From Bacteroidaceae bacterium (GTDB taxonomy: Bacteria > Bacteroidota > Bacteroidia > Bacteroidales > Barnesiellaceae_A): a DNA stretch of 64,000 bases. Positions 35,558 to 44,185 of this stretch are shown here, piece by piece; position 1 is the first letter of the stretch, and every line of letters begins with the position of its first letter. The stretch lies in NCBI GenBank assembly GCA_017555825.1, contig JAFZFQ010000037.1, forward strand, positions 1 through 64,000, written 5' to 3'. The notes under the pieces are model-generated. The model ran no database searches. It had not been told where the DNA came from and saw only the letters and a list, made by a program, of their open reading frames with translations. Made by a program: the position numbers and the translations under genes.

Positions 35558-35583
35558 CGATTGTTAATGTTTATTAACAATCG
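35558..35583. promoter_or_regulatory. Perfect palindrome upstream of the first T9SS-tail gene
   Basis: CGATTGTTAAT (35558-35568) and its exact complement (35573-35583) flank a 4-base loop. A C7 run lies just before it. No T run follows and it is 70 bases upstream of the gene, so it looks like an operator or an mRNA leader hairpin. Confidence 0.45.
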
Positions 35584-35653
35584 AATTGTGGGCTTGACTT
35601 TTCTGTTTATAATCAATACCTTGCGCACATAATTACCATAAATACCATAGACC

Positions 35654-37822
35654 ATGAAAAAGCAATTACTACTTCTTTTTGCCGCATTGGCAATTTCATT
35701 GGCAACATATGCCGAGCATGAGTACATCCCTTTTCTTCAAGAAGGTAATGCGTGGGCGTTTCTAAACAGTGTGATGATGAGTGTTGATCAATACTCTATT
35801 AATGGAGCTGTAATAGGCGATAATGAATACAAGGTGATTTATAAAACCCGATTCAATGCGCTCTCATGGAAGTCTGAACAACCCTCAAAATGGGGCTACG
35901 CGCGAGAATCGGATGGAAAAGTATATTTAGATACAAACCAAGGCGAAAAAATTGTTTATGACTTTTCGTTACAAAAGGGCGATACTGCCTATTGGGGTAC
36001 TCTATACGACTCACAGGGAAAGCCCGTGTGTGACCGATATGTGTATGTAGAAGATGTCTATTATGAGCAAATTGCTGGACAAAATCGCAAAGTATTGAAA
36101 GTGGAAACCTGCGGGGTGAGTCTTAATGAAATGGATGATTATGCTGTGATTCGCGAGAAGGAAACATGGATTGAAGGCATGGGGTCAACACGTGATATTT
36201 TTGAAAGTGAAGAATGTCGTTGGGCAGATTTCGTTGGACCAAGCAGTCAATATGCATATTACCATAATTATCTGACGGATGTCACTTATCCCGAGAACGC
36301 CGAACTATATGATTTTATTACCTGTTATGAGCACGAGTATATACCCTATGTTGAAGAGGGAAAGGTATGGGTAGATAAAGACCACCAAGGAAACCATATA
36401 CAAGTTGGTATAAGTGAGACTATTACCATCAATCAAAAAGAGTATTACAAGCTGTATAAACAAGGTTTTAGTGATTATGGTGGTAATCAAACTCCAACCG
36501 GTGATTCTCAACTTCATGGATATATCCGTGAAGAGGATAAACGGGTCTATGTGAGAAGTATTAATAATGAGCAAGAGTATTTGATATACGATTTTGGAGC
36601 ACAAGTAGGCGATACAATAGATTGGGCTACCATAACCTACACATGGACTGATGTTATCTTCAAACGGTATATTGTAGTAGATAGCATCGCGACAGCAACA
36701 TATTATGGTAAAGAGCGAGACATATACTATGTAACTTGTATCGAAAGAATTTTTGATAAATCGGGGGTAGAGAATATCGAAAATGGTCCAAGGTATTTCA
36801 ACGATGTGTGGATTGAGAGTATAGGAACACTGCAACATCCTATTATGTCGCGTCTTGATGATGCTTTTAGATGGGGGGCAACGGGCATGGAGTGGTTCGA
36901 TTACTGCTACAACTACAATACCCAAGAGATATATCCTACCGACAAAACACCTATGCCCGAATTCTCATATCCCGAGCGTGGGTACATCCCTTTTCTTCAA
37001 GAAGGTAATGCGTGGGTAGAAGAAGGTATAGGTGGCGTATACAGTCGTTATATGATAGCCGACACCACTGTGATTAATGAGAAAGAGTATTGTGTGATAA
37101 AGCAAAGGTGGGTATATATAAATGAGGATATTTATAAAGATGTAAGTTATAAAACCTACATTCGCGAAGAGGGGAAAAAAGTATACCAATATCAATATGA
37201 GGGAAACTTTATCCCTGTATGGTCTAATACCGAACATCTTTTCTTTGACTTCGGTGCTCAAAAAGGAGATAGTATTGTCGTCGCAGATTGGGATGAATAT
37301 AAACTAACTCTCGTTATAGATAGTGTTTGCCAAACAGTATTGAACAACAAGGATAGAGATGTGTTCTATGTTAGCTACATAGTATTGGATAAGGTGTTCG
37401 AAGAAGAATACATAGATAGACGTGATATTTGGATTGAAGGTATAGGATCAACCCAAACGGCTACATATGACTGTAAATGGCGGTTGACAAGTGGCAATTC
37501 ATGGTTCTACTGCTTCCATAACTACGACACCGGGTATACATACCCCGAGTATAAAACGATGTTAGACTTCAGTGCCGTACACGCTACACAGTCCGATGCA
37601 AAAAACCTCACCCTACACCGCAATGGTGATGCGTTGATGGCGGTGTTCCCCACAGCTCAGGCGGGCGAAGCTATCACGCTATACGATGCTACAGGTCGTG
37701 CAGTGGCTATACAAGCTGTGCGCCAAGGTGCTACTACGGCTAACATCGATGTGGCTACACTCCCTGTTGGTGTATATATAGCCCGCCTCAATAGTGGCGC
37801 TACAGCCAAGGTGGTGCTGTAG
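35654..37822 (+). CDS. Secreted three-repeat protein with T9SS type A sorting domain
   Basis: A 722-residue exported protein. A signal peptide (MKKQLLLLFAALAISLATYA) is followed by three tandem copies of a domain of about 210 residues. Each copy starts with a (H/G)EYIP(F/Y)-x2-EG-x2-W-type motif near 23, 230 and 440, and ends with (D/W)IEG-G-(S/T)-like segments. The last 71 residues are a Por/T9SS C-terminal domain ending GVYIARLNSGATAKVVL. It should be exported by Sec, carried across the outer membrane by the type IX system, and attached to the surface. The repeat domain matches nothing I recognise. The region is AT-richer than its neighbours. A 35-bp stretch is identical between repeats 1 and 3 (35722 and 36982). 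Confidence 0.85.
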   Translation: MKKQLLLLFAALAISLATYAEHEYIPFLQEGNAWAFLNSVMMSVDQYSINGAVIGDNEYKVIYKTRFNALSWKSEQPSKWGYARESDGKVYLDTNQGEKIVYDFSLQKGDTAYWGTLYDSQGKPVCDRYVYVEDVYYEQIAGQNRKVLKVETCGVSLNEMDDYAVIREKETWIEGMGSTRDIFESEECRWADFVGPSSQYAYYHNYLTDVTYPENAELYDFITCYEHEYIPYVEEGKVWVDKDHQGNHIQVGISETITINQKEYYKLYKQGFSDYGGNQTPTGDSQLHGYIREEDKRVYVRSINNEQEYLIYDFGAQVGDTIDWATITYTWTDVIFKRYIVVDSIATATYYGKERDIYYVTCIERIFDKSGVENIENGPRYFNDVWIESIGTLQHPIMSRLDDAFRWGATGMEWFDYCYNYNTQEIYPTDKTPMPEFSYPERGYIPFLQEGNAWVEEGIGGVYSRYMIADTTVINEKEYCVIKQRWVYINEDIYKDVSYKTYIREEGKKVYQYQYEGNFIPVWSNTEHLFFDFGAQKGDSIVVADWDEYKLTLVIDSVCQTVLNNKDRDVFYVSYIVLDKVFEEEYIDRRDIWIEGIGSTQTATYDCKWRLTSGNSWFYCFHNYDTGYTYPEYKTMLDFSAVHATQSDAKNLTLHRNGDALMAVFPTAQAGEAITLYDATGRAVAIQAVRQGATTANIDVATLPVGVYIARLNSGATAKVVL
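37607..37822 (+). repeat. T9SS tail repeat, copy 1
   Basis: The 216 bases that encode the sorting domain match 39439-39654 with about 15 differences (about 93% identity), while the protein bodies upstream differ. This indicates recent duplication or gene conversion of the tail. Confidence 0.85.
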
Positions 37823-38050
37823 TGGAAAAGGATAAAGAAAAGCACCTTGCCGCCTATCAAGGTGAAGATGGGGAAATCTTTTAGAGCCTACTACAACAGC
37901 GAACAACATTGACACCACGATGACTTGGATGTTGTAAATAATGGGCAAACACCTTTCGCTATAAACTATACGATTGAACAGGGTGCATTTAGAAGTGTTA
38001 ATAGATAATGGTAGACTTGCTTTTACAAAGTAATTGTTATATATGCAAAA

Positions 38051-38058
38051 AAGGAGGT
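38051..38058 (+). promoter_or_regulatory. Strong Shine-Dalgarno sequence, unusual here
   Basis: AAGGAGGT lies 3 bases before the ATG at 38062. Nearly all other starts in the window lack such a sequence, as normal for Bacteroidota. It supports this start over the upstream ATG at 38008. Confidence 0.55.
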
Positions 38059-38061
38059 ATT

Positions 38062-39654
38062 ATGAAACGAATATTTATCACTTTATTGGCGGTGCTTAGC
38101 ATTGCAACCATGTTGGCTAAAGATAGCTATTTGCCAATATGTACTCCCGGACGTGATTATACCTATACCAATGGTAAATATACACTCGATCTTAGCACAA
38201 TAACGTCAGAACATTCCGGTTATGTGTGGTTTGATCGTGAGGAACTATTCCCGTATAGCAACCGACTGCGCGAGGAAGGCTCTCTTGTTCTTAAGTATTT
38301 CCCCAAGTATAAAAAGGAGTCCGGATGGATCGAAAAAGCTGAAGAAAATTTCACAACGACAGGTAGCGATTTTGTATATTTTGATTATAATCTGCAAGTA
38401 GGTGATACTCTTTGTGTTGTAGATATGACCCAATATGATGACAAAGAAATTTATGGTCGTATTATTAAAGTCCTATCTATAGACTCCGTAGAAATAGGTT
38501 CGCTAAACCGATTAAGATACAACCTTGAGTCAAGAAATTTTTATGCTTCTATTTGGGAGAAGCATGATGATGAGTACCATTTTTCAAAGGTCACATATAA
38601 CACACCCTATAACGACTCGTGGATAGAGGGAATAGGATATACAAATTACAATTTCGATAGAAATACATTGGGACTTTATTCTCTTTATGACAGTGGCACG
38701 CTCATATATGGTGAAGAAAATGTTGATGAAAATACTTATTTGTCTACGTGCATACCTCTAAGAGAGTATATTTACTATCATGAACAAGGAGGTCGCTGGC
38801 TTGAAATGTCATTTTTGTCAGAAAAATTTCCAGGTTATACTGCCCATAATTATGATAGTTACGGCAGCAAAGTTTTGAGAGAGCAGGGGGCACAAATTCT
38901 ACGAAACTTTGACGGCCTGACAACCACCCCCGAGTTGATAAAGTTATTGAACGAAAATTTGCCAACTGTCAATGATGACTTTGTCTACTTCGATTATAAT
39001 CTTCAAATAGGCGATACCCTTTGTGTTGTGGAAAGCACTGCCACCGCTGTGTGTGAATATGAAATGCATATATTAGATGGCAAAATAATAAAAGTGTTGT
39101 CGGTAGATACAATAGAACTTGGTATGCAATCACAATTGAAATATAATCTCGAATCACGACCTTTCATTGCAGTACTCAGCATGTACTACGATGCTGCACT
39201 ACCTCCCGAAGAAAGAGTTTATGAATATAATTATGGTATAGATATTGGTAAAACCTATAGTGATGCATGGATAGAGGGTATAGGATATACCTCGATAGTT
39301 TTTCCCGATGATTTAGATGCTAACTTAATACACAAACTCCAATGTGTGTTTGAGGAAGGTGAACTAATATATTGTGCCGATGGCGCCGATTGTAACGGAC
39401 TGAGCGACCGGACCAATAAGAAGATAGATTTTGCCACCCTCACCCTACACCGCAATGGCGATGCGCTGATGGCGGTGTTCCCCACAGCTCAGGCGGGCGA
39501 AGCTATCACGCTATACGATGCTACAGGTCGTGCAGTGGCTACGCAAACCGTGCGCCAAGGTGCTACTACGGCTACCATCGATGTGGCTACACTCCCTGCA
39601 GGTGTGTACATAGCCCGCCTTAATAGCGGCGCTACAGCCAAGGTGGTGTTGTAA
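38062..39654 (+). CDS. Secreted two-repeat protein with T9SS type A sorting domain
   Basis: A 530-residue exported protein. The start at 38062 gives a clean signal peptide (MKRIFITLLAVLSIATMLA) and sits next to a strong ribosome site; an upstream in-frame ATG (38008) would put 18 polar residues before the signal. The body is two tandem copies of a domain of about 215 residues. Each has DFVYFDYNLQ(V/I)GDTLCVV and a later DSWIEGIGYT or DAWIEGIGYT. The tail is the same T9SS sorting domain as in the gene before it. The repeat is distantly like that of the neighbour (both have WIEGIG(Y/S)T). Function unknown; a surface or secreted protein. Confidence 0.85.
   Translation: MKRIFITLLAVLSIATMLAKDSYLPICTPGRDYTYTNGKYTLDLSTITSEHSGYVWFDREELFPYSNRLREEGSLVLKYFPKYKKESGWIEKAEENFTTTGSDFVYFDYNLQVGDTLCVVDMTQYDDKEIYGRIIKVLSIDSVEIGSLNRLRYNLESRNFYASIWEKHDDEYHFSKVTYNTPYNDSWIEGIGYTNYNFDRNTLGLYSLYDSGTLIYGEENVDENTYLSTCIPLREYIYYHEQGGRWLEMSFLSEKFPGYTAHNYDSYGSKVLREQGAQILRNFDGLTTTPELIKLLNENLPTVNDDFVYFDYNLQIGDTLCVVESTATAVCEYEMHILDGKIIKVLSVDTIELGMQSQLKYNLESRPFIAVLSMYYDAALPPEERVYEYNYGIDIGKTYSDAWIEGIGYTSIVFPDDLDANLIHKLQCVFEEGELIYCADGADCNGLSDRTNKKIDFATLTLHRNGDALMAVFPTAQAGEAITLYDATGRAVATQTVRQGATTATIDVATLPAGVYIARLNSGATAKVVL
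39439..39654 (+). repeat. T9SS tail repeat, copy 2
   Basis: Second copy of the 216-base segment at 37607-37822; see there. Most of the roughly 15 differences are silent or conservative. Confidence 0.85.
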
Positions 39655-39683
39655 TACGATACATAGATTATAAATATAATTAT

Positions 39684-39723
39684 GGAGTATTGTCCTGTGG
39701 TGCGGGGCAGTACTCCCTTTTTT
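39684..39723 (+). terminator. Terminator after the second T9SS-tail gene
   Basis: GGAGTATTGTCC (39684-39695) pairs with 39705-39716 (two G-U pairs), then C and six T residues. The rest of the 370-base gap to metK holds a promoter, a riboswitch and a short reading frame, listed separately. Confidence 0.75.
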
Positions 39724-39800
39724 ATATACTGCTGTGCTTGTCTATAAATGGTAACAAACCACAAACTTTATTTATTTTATCACCTTGTGCCTTGTAGGTG

Positions 39801-39830
39801 TTTGTAATTCAATAATATTTCGTACCTTTG
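39801..39830 (+). promoter_or_regulatory. Promoter of metK
   Basis: TTTG (39801-39804), an 18-base spacer and TACCTTTG (39823-39830) match both promoter elements. Transcription would start near 39837, just before the SAM-II aptamer, leaving a leader of about 190 bases. Confidence 0.65.
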
Positions 39831-39842
39831 TGCCCGAAATAA

Positions 39843-39896
39843 TTGTGGAAGGATTTGACTGCTTGCAACCACACAAAAAAATTGCTAAAACTGTTC
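39843..39896 (+). ncRNA. SAM-II riboswitch aptamer upstream of metK
   Basis: The sequence follows the SAM-II (SAM-alpha) consensus in order and spacing. The P1 left arm TGTGG (39844-39848) is followed by GATTTGA (39852-39858), then TTGCA (39863-39867). P1 right arm CCACA (39869-39873) comes directly after, then an A-rich loop and GCTAAAA (39884-39890). The known marine SAM-II RNA has GAUUUAA and UUGCA 17 bases end to end and GCUAAA 17 bases further on; here these are 16 and 16. It should bind S-adenosylmethionine and lower expression of metK, whose product makes SAM. I could not resolve the pseudoknot pairing by hand. Confidence 0.8.
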
Positions 39897-39897
39897 T

Positions 39898-39948
39898 ATG
39901 CATACGCCGTTTCAAGGTGGTACAATTTGTGTGATTTTTTTTGAGTAG
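39898..39948 (+). other. 16-codon reading frame directly after the SAM-II aptamer
   Basis: ATG at 39898, eight bases past the conserved GCTAAAA, opens a 16-residue frame (MHTPFQGGTICVIFFE) ending TAG at 39946-39948. SAM-II switches usually hide a ribosome site just before a start codon, and this is the start codon in that place. The frame is not in phase with metK. It may be a leader peptide or chance. Confidence 0.3.
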
Positions 39949-40024
39949 TTCTTCCCTCTGCCGTTATTGATGTAGCGACACGATGTGTTGTTGCCCCGTT
40001 TAGTAATAGATAAAACAGAACGAT

Positions 40025-41353
40025 ATGAGTAAGAATTATTTGTTTACATCGGAGTCGGTGTCGGAAGGACACCCCGATAAAGTGGCCGACCAATTGTCGG
40101 ATGCTGTGCTTGACCAATTCTTGGCGCAAGATGCTACCTCGAAGGTGGCTTGCGAAACCTTGGTAACTACCGGTCAGGTAGTATTGGCCGGTGAGGTGAA
40201 GTCGTCGGCTTCGGTCGATTTGATGGAGACTGCCCGCCGTGTTATCAACCGCATTGGTTACAACAAGAGTGCATATAAATTTGATGGCGACTCATGTGGT
40301 GTATTCTCGGCTATACACGAGCAAAGTGCCGACATCAATCGTGGTGTTGAGCGCAAAGACCCCATGGAGCAAGGCGCCGGCGACCAAGGTATGATGTTTG
40401 GTTATGCTTGCAACGAGACTGATAACTACATGCCCCTCTCGCTCGAAATTTCGCACATCCTCTTGCTCGAATTGGCCAAGATACGTCGCGAGGCAGAGCA
40501 AATGACCTACTTGCGCAAGGGTCGCGTTACATCATACTTGCGTCCCGACTCAAAGTCGCAAGTAACCATCGAGTATGACGAGCAAAACAACCCCGTGCGC
40601 ATCCACACTATCGTTATTTCTACTCAACACGACGAGTTTGTGTGCCCTGCGGATGATACTGTAGAGGCTCAAGACCGTGCCGACGAGGAGATGTTGGCAA
40701 CTATCCGTCGCGATGTACAAGAGGTGTTGTTGCCCCGCGTAATAGCTCAATTGCCCGAGCGCGTGCAAGCTCTCTTCGACGACCGTCTTATCCTTCACGT
40801 CAACCCCACAGGCAAGTTTGTTATCGGTGGTCCTCATGGCGATACAGGTCTTACAGGCCGTAAAATCATTGTAGATACATACGGCGGTAAAGGTGCTCAC
40901 GGTGGTGGTGCATTCTCGGGCAAAGACCCCTCGAAGGTAGACCGCTCGGCTGCCTATGCAGCTCGCCACATAGCCAAGAACTTGGTGGCTGCAGGTGTTT
41001 CCGATGAGGTGTTGGTGCAAGTATCGTATGCCATCGGTGTGGCACGTCCTGTAAGTATATATGTCAATACATACGGTAAGTCGCACGTATCGCAAAGCGA
41101 TGCCGAGATTGCCGAGGTTGTAGATAAGTTGTTCGATTTGCGTCCTCGTGCCATCGAGGAGCGTCTCAAATTGCGCAACCCCATCTACGAGGAGACAGCT
41201 TCTTACGGTCACATGGGTCGCACTCCCCGCACTGTTACCAAGGTGTTCACTTCGCGCTATCTCGCCGAGCCTATTGTGCGCGAGGTTGAGTTGTTTACAT
41301 GGGAGAAACTCGACTATGTAGATGCCGTACGCGAAGCATTTGGCTTGAAATAA
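40025..41353 (+). CDS. metK: S-adenosylmethionine synthase
   Basis: Makes S-adenosylmethionine from methionine and ATP. The 442-residue protein has all family signatures: [16 protein letters not shown] at the N-terminus (methionine/ATP site), [12 protein letters not shown] (the ATP-binding hexapeptide region) and [16 protein letters not shown] (the second signature, P-loop-like). It is a little longer than E. coli MetK (384), as usual in Bacteroidota because of inserts in the middle. It is expressed from a promoter followed by a SAM-II riboswitch, which gives direct feedback from the product. It ends in a terminator shared with converging sufB. Confidence 0.97.
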   Translation: MSKNYLFTSESVSEGHPDKVADQLSDAVLDQFLAQDATSKVACETLVTTGQVVLAGEVKSSASVDLMETARRVINRIGYNKSAYKFDGDSCGVFSAIHEQSADINRGVERKDPMEQGAGDQGMMFGYACNETDNYMPLSLEISHILLLELAKIRREAEQMTYLRKGRVTSYLRPDSKSQVTIEYDEQNNPVRIHTIVISTQHDEFVCPADDTVEAQDRADEEMLATIRRDVQEVLLPRVIAQLPERVQALFDDRLILHVNPTGKFVIGGPHGDTGLTGRKIIVDTYGGKGAHGGGAFSGKDPSKVDRSAAYAARHIAKNLVAAGVSDEVLVQVSYAIGVARPVSIYVNTYGKSHVSQSDAEIAEVVDKLFDLRPRAIEERLKLRNPIYEETASYGHMGRTPRTVTKVFTSRYLAEPIVREVELFTWEKLDYVDAVREAFGLK

Positions 41354-41373
41354 CAAGCACACATATATAAACG

Positions 41374-41402
41374 ACAAAGGCGCTCCAATGGGGCGCCTTT
41401 GT
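41374..41402. terminator. Terminator between converging metK and sufB
   Basis: ACAAAGGCGC (41374-41383) pairs exactly with 41393-41402; loop of 9 bases. Tails on both sides are only moderately T-rich. Confidence 0.65.
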
Positions 41403-41427
41403 TGTTGTATAGGGTTTAAGATTGTGT

Positions 41428-42915
41428 TTATCCTACCGAGCCTTCGAGAGTTACTTGCAGGAGTTTTTGTGCCTCTACGGCAAACTCCATGGGCAACTTG
41501 TTCATTACCTCCTTGGCATATCCGTTTACGATGAGGCCCACAGCATCTTCGGTGGGGATACCACGTTGGTTGCAATAGAAGATTTGGTCTTCGTTGATCT
41601 TTGAGGTGGTAGCCTCGTGTTCCATTACAGCGGTGTTGTTCTTGATGTCGATATAGGGGAATGTGTGAGCGCCGCAGTGGTCGCTGAGCAAGAGGCTGTC
41701 GCATTGTGTAAAGTTGCGGGCGTTGTCGGCAGTGGGCGTAACACGCACCAATCCGCGATAGCTGTTTTGGCTACTACCGGCCGATATACCCTTTGAAACA
41801 ATTGTACTGCGGGTATTCTTGCCTATATGTATCATCTTGGTACCGGTGTCGGCTTGTTGGTGGTTGTTGGTGACAGCTACCGAGTAGAACTCGCCCACCG
41901 AGTTGTCGCCGGCAAGTACACAACTGGGATATTTCCAGGTTATAGCCGAGCCGGTCTCTACTTGAGTCCACGAGAGTTTTGAGTTGTCGCCCTTGCACAA
42001 TCCGCGTTTGGTAACGAAGTTGTAGATACCACCGCGACCCTCTTTGTCGCCGGGATACCAGTTTTGCACGGTCGAATATTTCACCTCGGCACGCTCATGT
42101 ACGCGTATCTCTACGATAGCTGCGTGGAGCTGATTTTCGTCGCGCATAGGCGCGGTACAGCCTTCGAGGTAGCTCACATAGCTGTCGTCGTCGGCCACGA
42201 TAAGGGTGCGCTCAAATTGGCCTGTGTTGGCGGCATTGATGCGGAAGTAGGTCGAGAGCTCCATGGGGCAACGCACGCCCTTGGGGATGTATACAAACGA
42301 GCCGTCGCTAAAGACAGCCGAGTTGAGGGCTGCAAAGAAGTTGTCGCGGTATGAAACCACCGAGCCGAGATACTTGCGCACCAAGTCGGGATAGTCTTTT
42401 ACCGCCTCGCTTATCGAGCAGAAAATTACGCCGAGTTCGGCCAATTTCTCGCGGAAGGTAGTCTTTACCGACACACTATCCATCACGGCATCTACGGCTA
42501 TACCCGAGAGGCGCATTTGCTCTTCGAGCGAAATGCCGAGCTTGTCGAATGTCTTGAGCAACTCGGGGTCTACCTCGTCGAGCGACTCGGGGCCTTTGCG
42601 AGTCTTGGGCTCGGCATAGTAGCTTATGGCCTGATAGTCAATCTCGGGTATATTGAGGTGTGCCCAAGTGGGCATCTTGAGAGTTTGCCAGTAGTGGAAG
42701 GCTTGCAAGCGGAATTCGAGCAACCACTCGGGCTCGCCCTTGCGCTCCGAAATGAGGCGTACAACATTCTCGTTGAGACCCTTTTCGATTATATCGGTCT
42801 CTATATCTGTAACAAATCCATACTCATACTCTTTCGATGTAACATCGTCGAGAATAGAGTCTTTACGAGGCTCTTCGTTGACGTTGGTAATTTTATCGTT
42901 GTTTTCCATCTTCAT
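41428..42915 (-). CDS. sufB: Fe-S cluster assembly scaffold subunit SufB
   Basis: Core scaffold protein of the SUF system, which builds [4Fe-4S] clusters with SufC (ATPase) and SufD. The 495-residue protein has the family pattern: N-terminal [19 protein letters not shown], then the beta-helix region with [16 protein letters not shown], and the C-terminal part with [20 protein letters not shown]. It follows cvpA by 22 bases. Downstream lies a terminator and converging metK, so sufC, sufD and sufS are not next to it as they often are. The IspG, MiaB and EFR1-type proteins in this window all need Fe-S clusters. Confidence 0.95.
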   Translation of the reverse strand: MKMENNDKITNVNEEPRKDSILDDVTSKEYEYGFVTDIETDIIEKGLNENVVRLISERKGEPEWLLEFRLQAFHYWQTLKMPTWAHLNIPEIDYQAISYYAEPKTRKGPESLDEVDPELLKTFDKLGISLEEQMRLSGIAVDAVMDSVSVKTTFREKLAELGVIFCSISEAVKDYPDLVRKYLGSVVSYRDNFFAALNSAVFSDGSFVYIPKGVRCPMELSTYFRINAANTGQFERTLIVADDDSYVSYLEGCTAPMRDENQLHAAIVEIRVHERAEVKYSTVQNWYPGDKEGRGGIYNFVTKRGLCKGDNSKLSWTQVETGSAITWKYPSCVLAGDNSVGEFYSVAVTNNHQQADTGTKMIHIGKNTRSTIVSKGISAGSSQNSYRGLVRVTPTADNARNFTQCDSLLLSDHCGAHTFPYIDIKNNTAVMEHEATTSKINEDQIFYCNQRGIPTEDAVGLIVNGYAKEVMNKLPMEFAVEAQKLLQVTLEGSVG

Positions 42916-42937
42916 CTTTACTTTGTTAGTTCAACAA

Positions 42938-43438
42938 TTAAGGTGTTGGGGTAGTTGTTTTACCCTCTACGAAGTTGAGAACTTTGGGGGCAAAATCTCT
43001 AACAGTCTCGTAGCATATCGCCTTGGTGAGCGTGGGCGACTTCCATACTTTGGCATCTTTGGTCACAAGCATAGCCAAGTTGAGCGCGAGGCTCACAAAG
43101 AGTATGGTCTTGAATGCACCAAAGAGTCCGCCTGCAATGGAGTCTATCCATCCAAGTCGCACCAACCGGGTGATAGACTTGAGAAACCCTGAGACAATGC
43201 GTATGGCGGTATATATAACAAAGAACAGACCCGCATACGACACCATTTCGCATACCAAGAGGCTCCATCCGGTGCGCTCAAACAGAAGGGCTGTTATATC
43301 TTTGCTCCATATATATGTACATATTACACCCAATAGTAGAGCAGCCACGTCGCCTACTTGGCGTACGATGCCTCGCACCATGCCCCAAATAGTCATGAGC
43401 ACGACAAGCCCCAACATTATGATGTCTATAACTTCCAT
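42938..43438 (-). CDS. CvpA-family membrane protein
   Basis: A 166-residue inner-membrane protein with four predicted helices (about 4-22, 27-45, 65-85 and 105-125). The CvpA-type stretch GMVRGIVRQVGDVAALLLGV is at the N-terminus. CvpA homologues are linked to colicin V export and to envelope stress resistance in enterobacteria; the molecular role is unclear. It is the first gene of a two-gene operon with sufB, 22 bases apart. A -7 box lies 26 bases upstream. Confidence 0.85.
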   Translation of the reverse strand: MEVIDIIMLGLVVLMTIWGMVRGIVRQVGDVAALLLGVICTYIWSKDITALLFERTGWSLLVCEMVSYAGLFFVIYTAIRIVSGFLKSITRLVRLGWIDSIAGGLFGAFKTILFVSLALNLAMLVTKDAKVWKSPTLTKAICYETVRDFAPKVLNFVEGKTTTPTP

Positions 43439-43463
43439 TATTTCATTTTAATATGAGTGATTG

Positions 43464-43471
43464 CAAAAATA
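43464..43471 (-). promoter_or_regulatory. -7 box for cvpA-sufB
   Basis: The minus strand reads TATTTTTG, an exact TAnnTTTG match, 26 bases before the start codon. No TTG at ideal -33 spacing. Confidence 0.45.
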
Positions 43472-43570
43472 CACTTTTATTTCCAATAAAACGCTATTTG
43501 CGACACTATTTTGAGCGCCGAGATGATGCGATTATGTTAATTTTATTTATCACCATTGAGGTGTAAATAT

Positions 43571-44182
43571 CTATACCTCTTCGTCGAATATCTGGTCGAA
43601 ACGACGTCGCAGTTCTTCGTGGTTGGCAATGATGGCACGTAGCTCGTCGAGGCGTACTTTATTGTCGCTTTGTGGTAGCCATAGGCGCAGGTATCCACCT
43701 TCGGCATACTTCTCTTGCAGATGGTTGCAGAAACGCTCGTAATGTACCTCTCGGTTGTCGGTGTCGAGGTGTTTCAGCCCATACTGTACAGTGCGTCGCA
43801 GGGTGGTGTCGGGGTCTATAAGGCGGTCGGCCTCGGCTACAATGCAACCATAGATAGAGCGAGGTGCTTGGTTGTTCGATGCGCGATGATCCTCGACAGC
43901 CTCTTTGATGATAGTGACTTGCTCGGGGGTAAACCACTGTGGCAACATGCTGTCGTTGGTTACAATTTCGCCCGACACGATGTGATGACGCTCACGGCCT
44001 TCGCACAGCCCCAAGTCGTGATAAGCTGCAATCGTATATGCCATATCGGCATCAACGCCATACTGCTTGGCAAGAGTCATACTACGTTCTATCACATCGG
44101 TCACATGTGTGAGGTTGTGCGCCTTGTCAAATGCCTCGTATCGAGGTATGATGTGTTGTGCTATATACTCCTGTAGCGTCAT
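43571..44182 (-). CDS. HD-domain phosphohydrolase
   Basis: A 203-residue protein of the HD superfamily of metal-dependent phosphohydrolases. The first ligand histidine lies in NLTHVTDVIER, the HD pair is in AAYHDLGLCEGRERHH, and a later conserved Asp is in EADRLIDPD. These features fit a nucleotide or phosphate-ester hydrolase; the substrate is unknown. It is the last gene of a miaB-MFS-HD operon, with only 3 bases between it and the MFS gene. A small number of related HD proteins act on pppGpp or dNTPs, but nothing here decides that. Confidence 0.8.
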   Translation of the reverse strand: MTLQEYIAQHIIPRYEAFDKAHNLTHVTDVIERSMTLAKQYGVDADMAYTIAAYHDLGLCEGRERHHIVSGEIVTNDSMLPQWFTPEQVTIIKEAVEDHRASNNQAPRSIYGCIVAEADRLIDPDTTLRRTVQYGLKHLDTDNREVHYERFCNHLQEKYAEGGYLRLWLPQSDNKVRLDELRAIIANHEELRRRFDQIFDEEV

Positions 44183-44185
44183 GGT

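Noticed and set aside
37843-37864. Hairpin CACCTTG/CAAGGTG after the first T9SS cargo gene as a terminator
   Set aside because: The stem is only 7 bp and is followed by AAGATGGGG, not by T residues.
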